Source: Limnobaculum eriocheiris
GTDB taxonomy: Bacteria; Pseudomonadota; Gammaproteobacteria; Enterobacterales; Enterobacteriaceae
Assembly (NCBI RefSeq): GCF_021010575.1
Contig: NZ_JAJNAG010000007.1
Location: 1 to 64,000, forward strand
Direction of reading: 5' to 3'
DNA length: 64,000 nt
The position numbers were made by a program, and so were the translations under genes. Below the pieces are notes generated by a model. That model had not been told where the DNA came from, searched no databases, and saw nothing but the letters and a program-made list of their open reading frames with translations. Shown here in pieces: positions 27,106 to 37,500 of this stretch. The number at the start of each line of letters is the position of its first letter. The first letter of the stretch is position 1.

Positions 27106-27858
27106 ATGACGCATATTATACCTATCGCACTCTATAGCCTGTTTCGTTCCTTCGTTGGAGGGATTATCTGCATTTTTATGCTGTTTCTCTCTTTTCATGC
27201 TAATGCCGCTGGCCACCATCAGGTTAGCAAAAAGTTACCGCTGGCAGCCCATGTGGTGATGAAAAGCAACACCAAACGTAAACGAGTTTCATTAAATGGC
27301 GTCGGTAAAGCCCATCAGCAGTCTGATGAGCAACAGGAGATTCTGGCAGGGAGTAATCCATTCCGTCAGCGTAACATTGATGAGTTACGAATTAGCGAAG
27401 GTATGCACCCTCAAATATCGACGGTTCAGAAAAACACCATGGTGGCTGCGAAACGTGAAGTGATTGCTAACTTGATGAAGCAACTGGGTAAGCCCTATCA
27501 CTATGGAGGAACTTCACCACGTACCGGATTTGATTGTAGTGGTCTGGTGAACTATGCCTATCGGGACCATTTGAAATCAATGTTGCCAAGAACCGCCAAT
27601 AATATGTTTCATATGTCCGCTGAACAGGCGCTGGAAATAGAAAAAGAGCAACTGCATAGTGGCGATCTGGTCTTTTTCCGTACCCATAGTCGTAGCCGTG
27701 GTTATGCGGATCACGTTGGGGTATATCTGGGTGATGGTGAGTTTATTCAGGCGCCACGTACCGGTAAAGATATTCAGATTAGCCGACTGGATGAGGACTA
27801 CTGGCAGGAGCACTATATTGGTGCTCGCCGGGTGTTGTTACCTGCTGCGGTACGCTAA
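27106..27858 (+). CDS. mepH: NlpC/P60 murein endopeptidase, MepH-like
   Basis: MepH-type enzymes cut the D-Ala-mDAP crosslinks of peptidoglycan in the periplasm and let the wall expand. The 250 residues have a long N-terminal signal region (to about 35, ending HANAA), a basic linker, and an NlpC/P60 domain from about 113. The catalytic cysteine is C144 in TGFDCSGLV and the histidine H203 in ADHVGVYLGDG. The third position has Gln (FIQAPRTG), as in E. coli MepH. The C-terminus DYWQEHYIGARRV also matches MepH. No clear ribosome site is seen, so the start may be a few codons off. A weak GC hairpin follows at 27866-27890. Confidence 0.88.
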   Translation: MTHIIPIALYSLFRSFVGGIICIFMLFLSFHANAAGHHQVSKKLPLAAHVVMKSNTKRKRVSLNGVGKAHQQSDEQQEILAGSNPFRQRNIDELRISEGMHPQISTVQKNTMVAAKREVIANLMKQLGKPYHYGGTSPRTGFDCSGLVNYAYRDHLKSMLPRTANNMFHMSAEQALEIEKEQLHSGDLVFFRTHSRSRGYADHVGVYLGDGEFIQAPRTGKDIQISRLDEDYWQEHYIGARRVLLPAAVR

Positions 27859-27931
27859 TTTCAGGCCTCGCGCGTGTTTACACCGCGAGGTAACGCTATT
27901 TTGATAAAACATCTATTACTTCATCCTGACC

Positions 27932-28020
27932 TTATAGTTTCTCTGGCAATAATGTGACTGAAGTCAATTTGCCATTCTTCATAAAGAGATAGCCGCTTTT
28001 TCTTAACTCTGACAGTGTAT
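27932..28020 (-). pseudogene. Decayed IprA-like regulator, C-terminal remnant
   Basis: The minus strand encodes LSELRKSGYLFMKNGKLTSV and then TLLPEKL before a stop. This is the C-terminus of the regulator family found intact at 28097-30524. Relative to the intact copies (RSYVMMVLSELRKG), several residues before LSELRK are deleted and the rest of the gene is gone. Confidence 0.7.
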
Positions 28021-28096
28021 AGGACAAAATGGGAACTGGATATAATCAACCTGAACTGAATATTGTTGCCGGAACGTCAGCTAACTAACCGGATAT

Positions 28097-28711
28097 TCAA
28101 AACCTCTCCGGCAAGGTGGTTATCGACATCAGTTTGCCATTATTCATAGTGATATAGTCACCTTTTCTTAATTCTGACAGTACCATCATCACATAACTGC
28201 GTGACAACCAGGACCGTTTAATAATGTAAGAGGCCACGGTCACCGAGTTTTTTATCTCGTCACTGGACTGGGCTAATTCTATTAACAACAGGCGAATAAA
28301 AGCATAGTTATTAGGGTTAATGGTTTTGGCAAACACACGATAATATTCGGTCATATTATTCGCCAGTACGTAGTTGACTGATTCATACAGGCCTTTTTCG
28401 GCAATGACTTTGCGGGCATCTTCTATGGTCAGGGCATTTACGGTGATATTTTGGCCCGGCTTAATATAAAAATAGGTTGGGGGAGCATAAAGGTTAGTCA
28501 GGCCGAGAAGAGCAGGCCCTTCATAAAAAGTTAGCAGACGCTCTTCATTCATATAGATACCGAAAAAACCCTCCTGTATGCAGTAAATATCGTCTGTCAT
28601 CGGATATACCTTACCTTTCTTAATGGTAAGCTGCTGGGTTTTACCACTGCGAATAAAGGTATCCATCAACCATTGACGATGAGCATCACAGTCGGGAAGA
28701 TTATCTGTCAT
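28097..28711 (-). CDS. IprA/YaiV-like winged-helix regulator, copy 1
   Basis: This 204-residue protein has the two-part layout of E. coli IprA (YaiV), a CRP/FNR-superfamily-like regulator without a known ligand. An N-terminal beta-rich domain has CIQEGFFGIYMNEERLLTFY. A C-terminal winged helix has SYIIKRSWLSRSYVMMVLSE and ends KLMSITTLPERF, equivalent to KLISINRLPSEY in IprA. The ATG at 28711 with AGG nine bases upstream is chosen to match its neighbours. It is one of a tandem set, all pointing away from the giant autotransporter. In copies 2 and 3, RSGLSRS replaces RSWLSRS in the recognition-helix region, so DNA targets may differ. Confidence 0.8.
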   Translation of the reverse strand: MTDNLPDCDAHRQWLMDTFIRSGKTQQLTIKKGKVYPMTDDIYCIQEGFFGIYMNEERLLTFYEGPALLGLTNLYAPPTYFYIKPGQNITVNALTIEDARKVIAEKGLYESVNYVLANNMTEYYRVFAKTINPNNYAFIRLLLIELAQSSDEIKNSVTVASYIIKRSWLSRSYVMMVLSELRKGDYITMNNGKLMSITTLPERF

Positions 28712-28821
28712 TTTTTGCACCTGAGTAAATGGATTCTGTTAACAATAAGATAAAAACAGTCAGGGAGGATAACCAACCCGGTCCTGTTTTTTGTCAGAAT
28801 ATCAGCCAGTAAATATAGTGT

Positions 28822-29439
28822 TTAGAACCTCTCCGGTAATGAGGTTATTGAAATCAATTTACCATCATCCATAGTGATATAGCCGCCTTTTCTTAATTCT
28901 GACAACACCATCATCACGTAGCTGCGTGATAACCCTGAGCGTTTAATAATGTAGGCAGCCACCGTTATGGAGTCTTTTATTGCATCGCTGGCCCGGTTTA
29001 AGTCCATAATCAGCAGGCGAATAAAGGTGTAATTATTAGGGCTAATGACTTTTTCATACATATGAAAAAAAGCCGTTGTATTATTGGCTAATACGTAACC
29101 TATTGACTGATATAAATCTTTCTCTTTAATAATTTTTCGTGCTTCTTCTGTTGGCAGAGTAGATATGGTGCAGGTTTTGCCCGGCTTAATATAAAACTGT
29201 ACGGGTTCAGAGTAAAAGTTAGTCAGACCGATAATGGCCTGCCCTTCATAATAGGCCAGCAGGCGCTCTCCCTGATTCATATACACAGAGAAAACTCCCT
29301 TTTGAATACAGCAGACCTCATCGGTCGTAAGATAAGAATTCCCCTTTGGCACTGCAATGGCTTTAATTTTATCGCTCCGGGTAAACGCGTCCATCAACCG
29401 TTGAAGATGAATTTTATAGTCGGGAAACTGGTCTGCCAT
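28822..29439 (-). CDS. IprA/YaiV-like winged-helix regulator, copy 2
   Basis: This is a 205-residue paralogue of copy 1, separated from it by about 110 bases. The sensor-like domain reads VCCIQKGVFSVYMNQGERLL, with vicinal cysteines near residue 47, and the winged helix reads AAYIIKRSGLSRSYVMMVLS. AGG precedes the start at nine bases, in the same CAGGT-type context as copies 1 and 3. A cysteine pair at this point is also present in copy 3 (ICCFQ), while copy 1 has a single cysteine (YCIQ), which could matter if the proteins sense redox state; that is speculation. E. coli IprA affects hydrogen peroxide resistance. Confidence 0.8.
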   Translation of the reverse strand: MADQFPDYKIHLQRLMDAFTRSDKIKAIAVPKGNSYLTTDEVCCIQKGVFSVYMNQGERLLAYYEGQAIIGLTNFYSEPVQFYIKPGKTCTISTLPTEEARKIIKEKDLYQSIGYVLANNTTAFFHMYEKVISPNNYTFIRLLIMDLNRASDAIKDSITVAAYIIKRSGLSRSYVMMVLSELRKGGYITMDDGKLISITSLPERF

Positions 29440-29553
29440 TATTTGATACCTGAACCTGTATTTATTTATTAACTATAGGAGAAAAAACTGCGCGGAGTAT
29501 AGCCTGTCTCTCTCTAATTTTTATTAAGATTCCGGCCAGCAAACCGGTGGGAG

Positions 29554-29810
29554 TCAGAGTTTTTCCGGCAACGAAGTCATTGAAACCAGTTTTCCTTTTT
29601 CTATTGTGACATAGCCACCTTTTCTTAATTCTGACAGCACCAGCATGACATAGCTGCGCGATAGAGAGCCCGGAACGCTTAATAATAAAAAAACTGCCAT
29701 TACAGAAGCTTTTACCATATCGGCGGCCTGATTCAAGTCCATTAATAGCGTGCGAATTAGCGCATAATTATTAGGATTGATGGTTGTTGAGTTTAGCTGG
29801 CCGACTCTGA
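29554..29810 (-). pseudogene. IprA-like regulator remnant with frameshifts
   Basis: The minus strand keeps INPNNYALIRTLLMDLNQAA and the end LSRSYVMLVLSELRKGGYVT with SMTSLPEKL, but the whole N-terminal domain is missing. The helix that should read FIIKRSG is out of frame: the ORF shows FLLLSVPGSLSRS, while the next frame reads FIIKRSGLS. Two compensating frameshifts thus flank the recognition region. It lies between copies 2 and 3 and is surely a dead paralogue. Confidence 0.8.
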
Positions 29811-29906
29811 CAATAGCGGATATTTTTCTGGTTCAACTATCAGCAAGTTTAGATAGCTTATGTCAGTTTCTACCGTTGGCAGAGCAGTAGTCAGCTACGC
29901 TGTTGC

Positions 29907-30524
29907 TTAGAACTTCTCCGGTAGTGAATTTATTGAAATTAATTTGCCATCTTCCATGGTGATATAGTCGCCCTTTCTTAATTCTGACAGCACCATCATT
30001 ACATAGCTACGCGATAGCCCTGAGCGTTTCATAATGTAAGATGCCACCGTGACAGAGGTTTTTACCGCATCGCTGGTCTGATTTAAGTCCATAAGCAGAA
30101 TGCGGATAAAAGAATAATTGTTAGAAGTAATGGTTTTTTCAAAAGTATGAAAAAACTCGACTATATTATTAGATAGTACATAGATTATTGACTCATATAG
30201 ATTTTTTTCTTTGATGATTTTTTTTGCTTCTTCTGCTGACAAAGTAAATATGATACTGGTTTGGGCTGGCTTAATATAAATATCGACGGTGTTTGTGTGG
30301 AAATTTGTTAGCCCAAGAATAGTAAGCCCTTCTGCATAAGCCAGCAAACGATCTTCTTTGTTCATATAAATAGGGAATAGCCCTCCCTGAAAGCAGCAAA
30401 TATTATTGGAAATATAATGTTTACTACATTTTTTAACGGTAAGTTTTTTGACTTTATCGCTTTGAGTAAAGGCATCAGTCAGTAATTCAAAATGCATTTT
30501 AAGGTCGGTAGGAATATTTAGCAT
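29907..30524 (-). CDS. IprA/YaiV-like winged-helix regulator, copy 3
   Basis: This third intact paralogue has 205 residues and is the one closest to the giant autotransporter. It keeps the family plan: NICCFQGGLFPIYMNKEDRL in the sensor part, NNYSFIRILLMDLNQTSDAV in the linker, and SYIMKRSGLSRSYVMMVLSE in the winged helix, ending SINSLPEKF. Its DNA is more AT-rich than copies 1 and 2. AGGT lies about seven bases before the ATG. Its start faces the 1-kb non-coding region before the autotransporter, so it could act on that divergent promoter. Confidence 0.8.
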   Translation of the reverse strand: MLNIPTDLKMHFELLTDAFTQSDKVKKLTVKKCSKHYISNNICCFQGGLFPIYMNKEDRLLAYAEGLTILGLTNFHTNTVDIYIKPAQTSIIFTLSAEEAKKIIKEKNLYESIIYVLSNNIVEFFHTFEKTITSNNYSFIRILLMDLNQTSDAVKTSVTVASYIMKRSGLSRSYVMMVLSELRKGDYITMEDGKLISINSLPEKF

Positions 30525-31538
30525 TGTGTCACCTGATGAGTGGGTTCTATCGATTGTGAATTAAAATCAGTGTAATAATTTGTATTTTTTATCATTTATA
30601 ATGCTTTCCGGCTGATATTAATATGATTTAGTGTTTGAAATTTTCCTTGTCGCTATAGAATTATAAGCCACCGTTTTAGTGCGGATTTATCTTTCGCTGG
30701 ATTCTCAGAAGGGTTTTTTCATCATCCAATTGATTAATATTGTTTTTTTGATTTTTCTTTGAAAGTTAATTTGTTTTTTTATAGAAAAATAACTGTCTTT
30801 TATTAATTATGACTCTGATTTAATTATGTTGTTGGAAGGATTTTATTTTTTACCGATGTAATATTCTTTCTTTAAGAACGCTTTTTACTCGTTTTTGTGT
30901 TGTGTTTTTATAAGGAGTGTGTGAAGAAAATATCATTATGCGGGTGATGGTTTTTACACTAATAGAAATAGAGAGGGGTTATGAATGAGCCTGTAACTTA
31001 CTGGCTCATATAGATAGAGAGCTTATCCTCAGTGGGCAGTAATTATTTCGATGGTCCCGGTCAGTAAATTAAACTTTATAATCTCTCTGGTAGTGAGCTA
31101 ATTGAGCTCAATTTACTCCTCTCCATAGTGTTGTAGCTATCTTTTCTTAATCGGCCATCAGGGAAGGATTTTTATCATTTTGCCATATTTATGAATTTAT
31201 TTCATATTCAATGCGTTAAATTTAAGTTTACCACATTTTTTGATTAATGCGTTGATGAAAATATTCGCAATACACTAAGCTGTGAACTTTTTTTATTTCA
31301 TTTCTAATCTATATTTATTAGTAGATGTTTTTTTGTATTACAGGGGATGCGCTCCTTTTTTAATATGTTGATTTTTATTTAAAAAATTATTTCAATTGCG
31401 TTTTTTCAACGCTATTGGTGTGAATTATAAGTAAGAATGGATGGATGCCAGTTTTGTTTTTTACATAGAAATACAGGGAGTAGAACTGTTCTTCAGGAAT
31501 GTGTCGCCATCAGACAGGTCCTTATCAGGGTAAGCAAA
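30525..31538. other. AT-rich divergent region before the giant autotransporter
   Basis: About 1 kb separates regulator copy 3 from the autotransporter start. It is very AT-rich, with homopolymer T runs typical of H-NS-bound DNA. A decayed regulator tail lies at 31076-31159. No other gene is visible. The autotransporter promoter must be here. Confidence 0.6.
31076..31159 (-). pseudogene. Decayed IprA-like regulator, C-terminal remnant
   Basis: On the minus strand the frame reads LRKDSYNTMERSKLSSISSL followed by PERL and a stop. This matches the C-terminal wing and tail of the neighbouring regulators (LRKGGYITMDDGKLISITSL). Only about 25 codons are left. It shows that the tandem array once reached closer to the autotransporter. 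Confidence 0.65.
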
Positions 31539-34500
31539 ATGAATAAAAAACATGATATTAGAAACAGTGACAAACGCCGGTTTAATTCTTTACATAAAGC
31601 GATAGTTCTCGCATTTCCTGCATTTTATTTAAGCTTGTCCATTCCACTCCATGCGGCAACAACGCTGACAGAAGGGCAGGATATTTACACCAACGGATTA
31701 AATACCGGTTCTTATGATTTATTGCTTGATGGTAATGTGACATGGAACACCATGTTTGCGATGAATAATTTATCCAAGACGGTGATAACGATTAATGGTA
31801 ATGACTATACAATTACCATTAATGGTAGCAGTTCTCAGCGTTTGTTGGATATTACTCAAACCAGTAACACTATTTCAATTAATAATGTCACCATTACCTC
31901 TAAGCCTTTTACCGGTGCTCGTAGCTCATTAATTCGGCTCTATCAGCTTAATGATAAAGCCGATATTAATCTGGAAGGCACCACTTTCCTGGATATTGGA
32001 CCGACGGATTACAATACTTATGCCTCCGCCGATTATGGACCTATTTTATCTATTCGTGGCAGTACCGGTACGGTAATGAATGTGGATGGTGGGACCACAG
32101 GCGTACTGTTTAAAGGAAACCATGGTTTAGCGGACCAGCCCGGTGTGGTCGGCCTTTATTCAAACAACACCATGAACTTTACTGGCAAAGTGACCTTTGA
32201 CAGTAACTGGACCGGTAACTACGGCGGCGCATTAACGGTATTTGATGTCGCTGGCAGTAAGATGAGCTTTGCCGGTGAAACCAATTTTATTAACAATCAC
32301 TCCTCGGTATTTGGCGGAGCCATCGATTTCTGGGGCGCTTCCGCCGCGATGGACTTTAACGGCCCCGCGACATTTACCGGTAACTATGTTTACGGTACCA
32401 CTACTAACTCTTTTGATTATCCTGACCATGTTGACGACCAGCATACCCGTGGAGGTGCCATTAATATTGGCTACCTCAGCCCCGGTGCCAGCGGCCTTAA
32501 TCTGAACTTTAATAACACCGCGACCTTTAGCGGTAACTATGTTATTGAACCTAAAAATAACTACAACGCTTTAGGCGGTGCGGTTAGTGCTTATGGTAAC
32601 GGCGGTAACTATAACTATTTTATGAATTTTAACGGTGCCACGACCTTTGATGGCAACTATGTTTATTCATTAACCGGCTCGGGTTACGGCGGGGCTATTT
32701 ATTATGATGCGGGTTCGGCGGCTACGCTAAATTTGGGGCCGGGCTCCAGCGTGACTAACAATTACGCCAAAACCCAGGGTGGCGGTATTTACCTGAAAAC
32801 CGGGACGATTAATCTGAAAGCGAATGGCGGCGATATTCTCTTTCAGGGTAATCGTCAGGGGGCAAGTTTTGCACTTATTGGCAGCGGTCCGCTTTATGCC
32901 CCGGAGGTTGGCTCAGGAAATCCTAATGCTATCTATCTGGGGGGCACAGGCAGCCTGAATCTGGATGTTTCTGATGGTAACTTTATTCATTTTTATGATC
33001 CCATAGCCTCTGTTTCTACCGCAACCATTACCGTGAATAAAACCGGGGCGGGAGAGGTTCTGTTTCATGGTAACAGTAGCAACCCCGGGGATCCGCTGTA
33101 TAACTCCGATATTCAAACCAATACCAATGTTAATGGCGGTGCTTTTTCACTGACCGATGGTGTTAACTACGGTAATTCCGGGTTTGGTATTTTTGCGGTC
33201 AATAATGGCGGTATGGTTCAGGGTAATAACAACAGTATATTGGAAGCGAAAACCATCAATATTAACTCTGGTGGTACGGTAGCGGCCAATGGCGGGATCT
33301 TTAACCTGAATGCGGGTACCGGCGGTGTGATATCAACCGCAGGACGATTTAGCGGATTTGGTACCATTGTTGCGCCAGGTATCTCTTTAAGCACCAGCGC
33401 GGCTAACGTCTCAACGGCGGATATCGCGACGGACAACACATTAACCTTAGACAGCTTATTAACCAATGCGGGTTCGTTTAGTAAGAGCGGTGCAGGTACG
33501 CTGATTCTCACCAAAACTAACACCTATACCGGCGCAACCAGCATTAGCGACGGCACATTGCAGGCCAATAACACCAATATTATTGCTGCCAGTTCCGGAC
33601 TTAATATGACCGGTGGAGTATTTGATTTAAATAACTTAAATCAAACGTTAAAAAGCCTGAGTGGAACCGCTGGTGCCATTACCACCGGAACTGGTGTATT
33701 AACGGTTAACGGCACCAGCACGACAAGCTATGCCGGTACTATCAGCGGTAACGGTAATCTGCTTAAGCAAGGTACCGGAGGACTAACCTTAACCGGTAAT
33801 GTGACGCTTAATGCCCCTGGCTCTGAGCTACAGGTAACGGGCGGTAGCCTGAATATTAGTGGTGGTAGCCAGACACAAATTACCACAGGAACCGTTGACA
33901 GTAATGCTGCACTAAACCTGAGTGACAGCGGTACGAACGTTCAGTTTAATGACCTGTATGTGGGCAATTCAGCCAGCAGTAACAGTACTTTTTTCATTAA
34001 CAGCGGTGCACAGGCACATATCAACAATATCCTGTATATAGGTTCACTGGACAATTCACAGGGTAACGTACTGGTTAACGGTGCCGGTACCTTACTGGAT
34101 GCCAATTTAGTGCTGGTGGGAAATAGTGCCGGGAGCGGTACACTTAATCTGAATAACTCAGGGGTGTTATTAACCAATAGCCTGCAAAAAGGAACCGGCA
34201 GAGCAGGAGTGGTCAACTTTAACGCCGGTATCCTACAGGCTAAAAGCGACAACGCTAATTTTATCAGCGAATTTGCTGCCGGAGATCTGGTGTTAGGCGC
34301 TACCGGCGGCACCATTGATTCTAACGGTTTTAATATTGCCACCGGTAATATATTTAGCGGTACTGGCAGGTTGACCAAAAGTGGCAGCGGCATATTTACC
34401 TTAACCGGTGTTAATACCTACACCGGCGGCACCAGTGTGTCCGGTGGAACATTACGCCTGACCGGAGCCGGTACCGTGAGTTCTGGCGGTGTGAATATTG

Positions 34501-37500
34501 CTTCTGGTGCATCCATGTTTGTTGATACACCTTCTTCAGGCAATTACAGTTTTAATAATGCCCTGACCGGTAGTGGTTTACTGCAGGTAGGGTTACTTAG
34601 CGGCACTAATACCTTCCAGTTTGGCGGTGGGGTGGGCAGCGCATTTGCCGGTACGGTACAGTTGGGTAACAGCAGTTTTGCGCTATCCGGCAATAATACC
34701 ACTGCGCTAACCAGCGCTATTTTACAGTTGGATAGTGGCAGCACGACGACTGTCGGTGCGGGAACTCAGAATATTGGGGGGCTGACACTAAACGGCGGTT
34801 CACTGATTTTTAATAACCTGCCAACCGGAGTGATTAACACCGGAGCGCTGACGTTGACGTCGGGAAGTATCGCCATTGACCCCAATACCATTACCAATGT
34901 TAGCGGTAATATTCTGGGGCAGGATGATGGCGTTGATTTTCGTTTAATCACTGCCGGTAGCGTATCCGGTAGTGCAGCGAATCTGACCCTGACGGATCTA
35001 CTTGGCAATCAGGTCGTGGAATCAGCGAATGTGGTTCAGGGTGGTAATACCGTTGCTATTGGTTCTTATGATTTTGCGCTGGGTAACGATGCTACCGGGC
35101 TTTATACCCGCTACTCACTATCGCAGTTGGATTTACAAAACGGGCAGACGCTAACACTGTCCGGCGATGCAACAACACCAACCGGCATGGATGAACTGCA
35201 CGCCAAAATCACCGGTACCGGCAATCTGTTAATTAATGCAACCAACAGCATCACTCTGAATAATCTATCGAATGATTATAGCGGCACCACCACGGTAGGC
35301 ACCGGCTCTCTGATTCTGGGCAGTAATAATGCGCTGGGGAATACCAGCGATTTTATTATTAATAGCGGGGCGACCGCCGATCTGAATGGTAAAACTCAGA
35401 CGGTTGGTTTGTTACACGGCGATGGTGGTCTGAATATGAATTCCGGTGGTTTAACTATCACCGGAGGTGGTGATTTTGACGGTGTTATCAGCGGTAACGC
35501 CGGTGAGTTTACTTTGCAGGGTGGCGATCTGCTGTTACTTGGTAATAACACCTATACCGGTACCACTAATATTAATAGTGGTTCGAATCTACAAATTGGT
35601 AATGGCGGTACTATCGGTGATTATGCCGGTAATATTACCAACAACGGGCAGGTTACTTTTAACCGCAGCAATGATTCATCCTATACCGGTATTATTAGTG
35701 GTAGCGGCTATCTGTCAAAATTTGGAACAGGGACTTTGACTCTGAGTGGTGCTAATACCTATCAGGGAGGGAGTCAAATCAACTTTGGTACGCTGGTTGC
35801 CACTCAGGGAAACGTGCTGGGAACGGGTATTGTTAACAATAACTCAACCCTGGAGTTAAATTTTGCCAATAACAGCGTATTTAGTAACGTTTTAAATGGC
35901 GTTGGCTATCTGGTAAAAACCGGTGCCGGTATTGCGACGCTGGACAGTCTGGGTTCTACTCAGGGTAGCATTTCGGTTAATCAGGGAACCTTAGCTTTCG
36001 TTCAAAACGGCATATTCAATGCCAGCAACTTAACCACTGCGAATGGGGCAACTCTCGATGTGGCTGGCCCATCAACGCTGAACCTGAGTGGTGCTTTAAC
36101 CCAAAACAGCGGCTCAATACTGAATGTTGGGGTGGGTACGGGCCAGACGGCCATTAACGCAGACACCGCTTCGCTGGGTGGAACCCTCAATATCACCGAT
36201 TTCAATGCTAATGTACCGGACAACGCCAGTGCGCTCATTGGTACCGAATTTACCGTTATCCATACCACCAATGGCATTACAAATGATTTCTCCACTGTTG
36301 ATTTGGGGGGGGCGCAAAGTGATGTGGATTATCTGACGCTGTCTGGCCGGGTGGTTAACGGAGTGGATTATAACATCGGCCTTCAGTTGACATGGCTGGC
36401 TGGTGCCTTATTAGGCAACGGTACTTTTACGCTGGGTAATGCCAGCGATCTGTTTAATGTAGATGTGGTACTGGCGGATCAAACCGGTCCATTTACCAGC
36501 GGCTGGGATGGTAAAACGCTGACCAAAGAAGGAGATGGCACTTTGCAGCTCTCTTCGGTCAATACCTACACCGGCGGCACATTTGTTAATGGCGGCATAC
36601 TACAAACAGGCATTGCCAATGCTTTTGCGGGCAGTAGTAATGTGAGTGTGGGCAGTGGTGCTACGCTGGACCTGAACAGCTTTAATCAGCAGGCGAACAA
36701 TCTGAGCGGTGAAGGAAGCATTACGCTGGGCAGTGCGGTATTAACGGCGAATAACAGTGCTGACAGTGCCTTCAATGGTGTGATTAACGGCACCGGTAGT
36801 TTGACTAAAACCGGTACCGGTACTTTGACGCTGGGAGGCACAAATACCTATCAGGGGGGGACTTCCGTTAACGCAGGTACTCTGACCATTACGCAGGGCG
36901 GAGCATTAGGAACGGGTAGCGTTAATAATAGCGCATCGCTGGAGCTAAATTTTGCCAGTACCAGCCAATTAAATAATGTCTTAAGCGGCAGCGGTAATCT
37001 GGTAAAAACGGGTGCCGGTATCGCTGTACTGAACAGACTGGGTTCAACCCAGGGTGATATTGCGGTTAACCAGGGGACGTTATCCTTTGTTCAGAACGGC
37101 ATATTTAATGCCAGTAGTTTAACTACTGCCGATGGCGCTACTCTCGATGTAGCTGGCCCATCAACGCTGAACCTGAGCGGTGCATTAACCCAAAACATCA
37201 ACGCAATACTCAATGTGGGGGTCGGCACGGGTCAGACGGCCATCAATGCGGATACCGCTTCACTGGGCGGCGCGCTAAATATTATTGATTTCAACCCCGA
37301 TGTACCGGATAACGCCAGTGCGCTTATCGGCACCGAATTTACCGTTATCCATACCACCAATGGCATTACAAATGATTTCTCCAGCGTCGATCTGGGGGGC
37401 GCACAAAGCGATTTGAACTATCTGACGCTGTCTGGTCGGGTGGTAAACGGTGTGGATTACAATGTTGGCTTCTATTTAACCTGGCAAGCCGGAGCTTTAT

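Noticed and set aside
27901-30524. Toxin-antitoxin or phage repressor cluster as an explanation of the small-gene array
   Set aside because: All copies share one two-domain regulator layout like IprA, with no partner genes between them.
31437-31538. Longer N-terminus of the giant autotransporter (34 extra codons, three cysteines)
   Set aside because: The paralogue starts at the position equivalent to 31539, and the extra residues precede the signal sequence without conservation.
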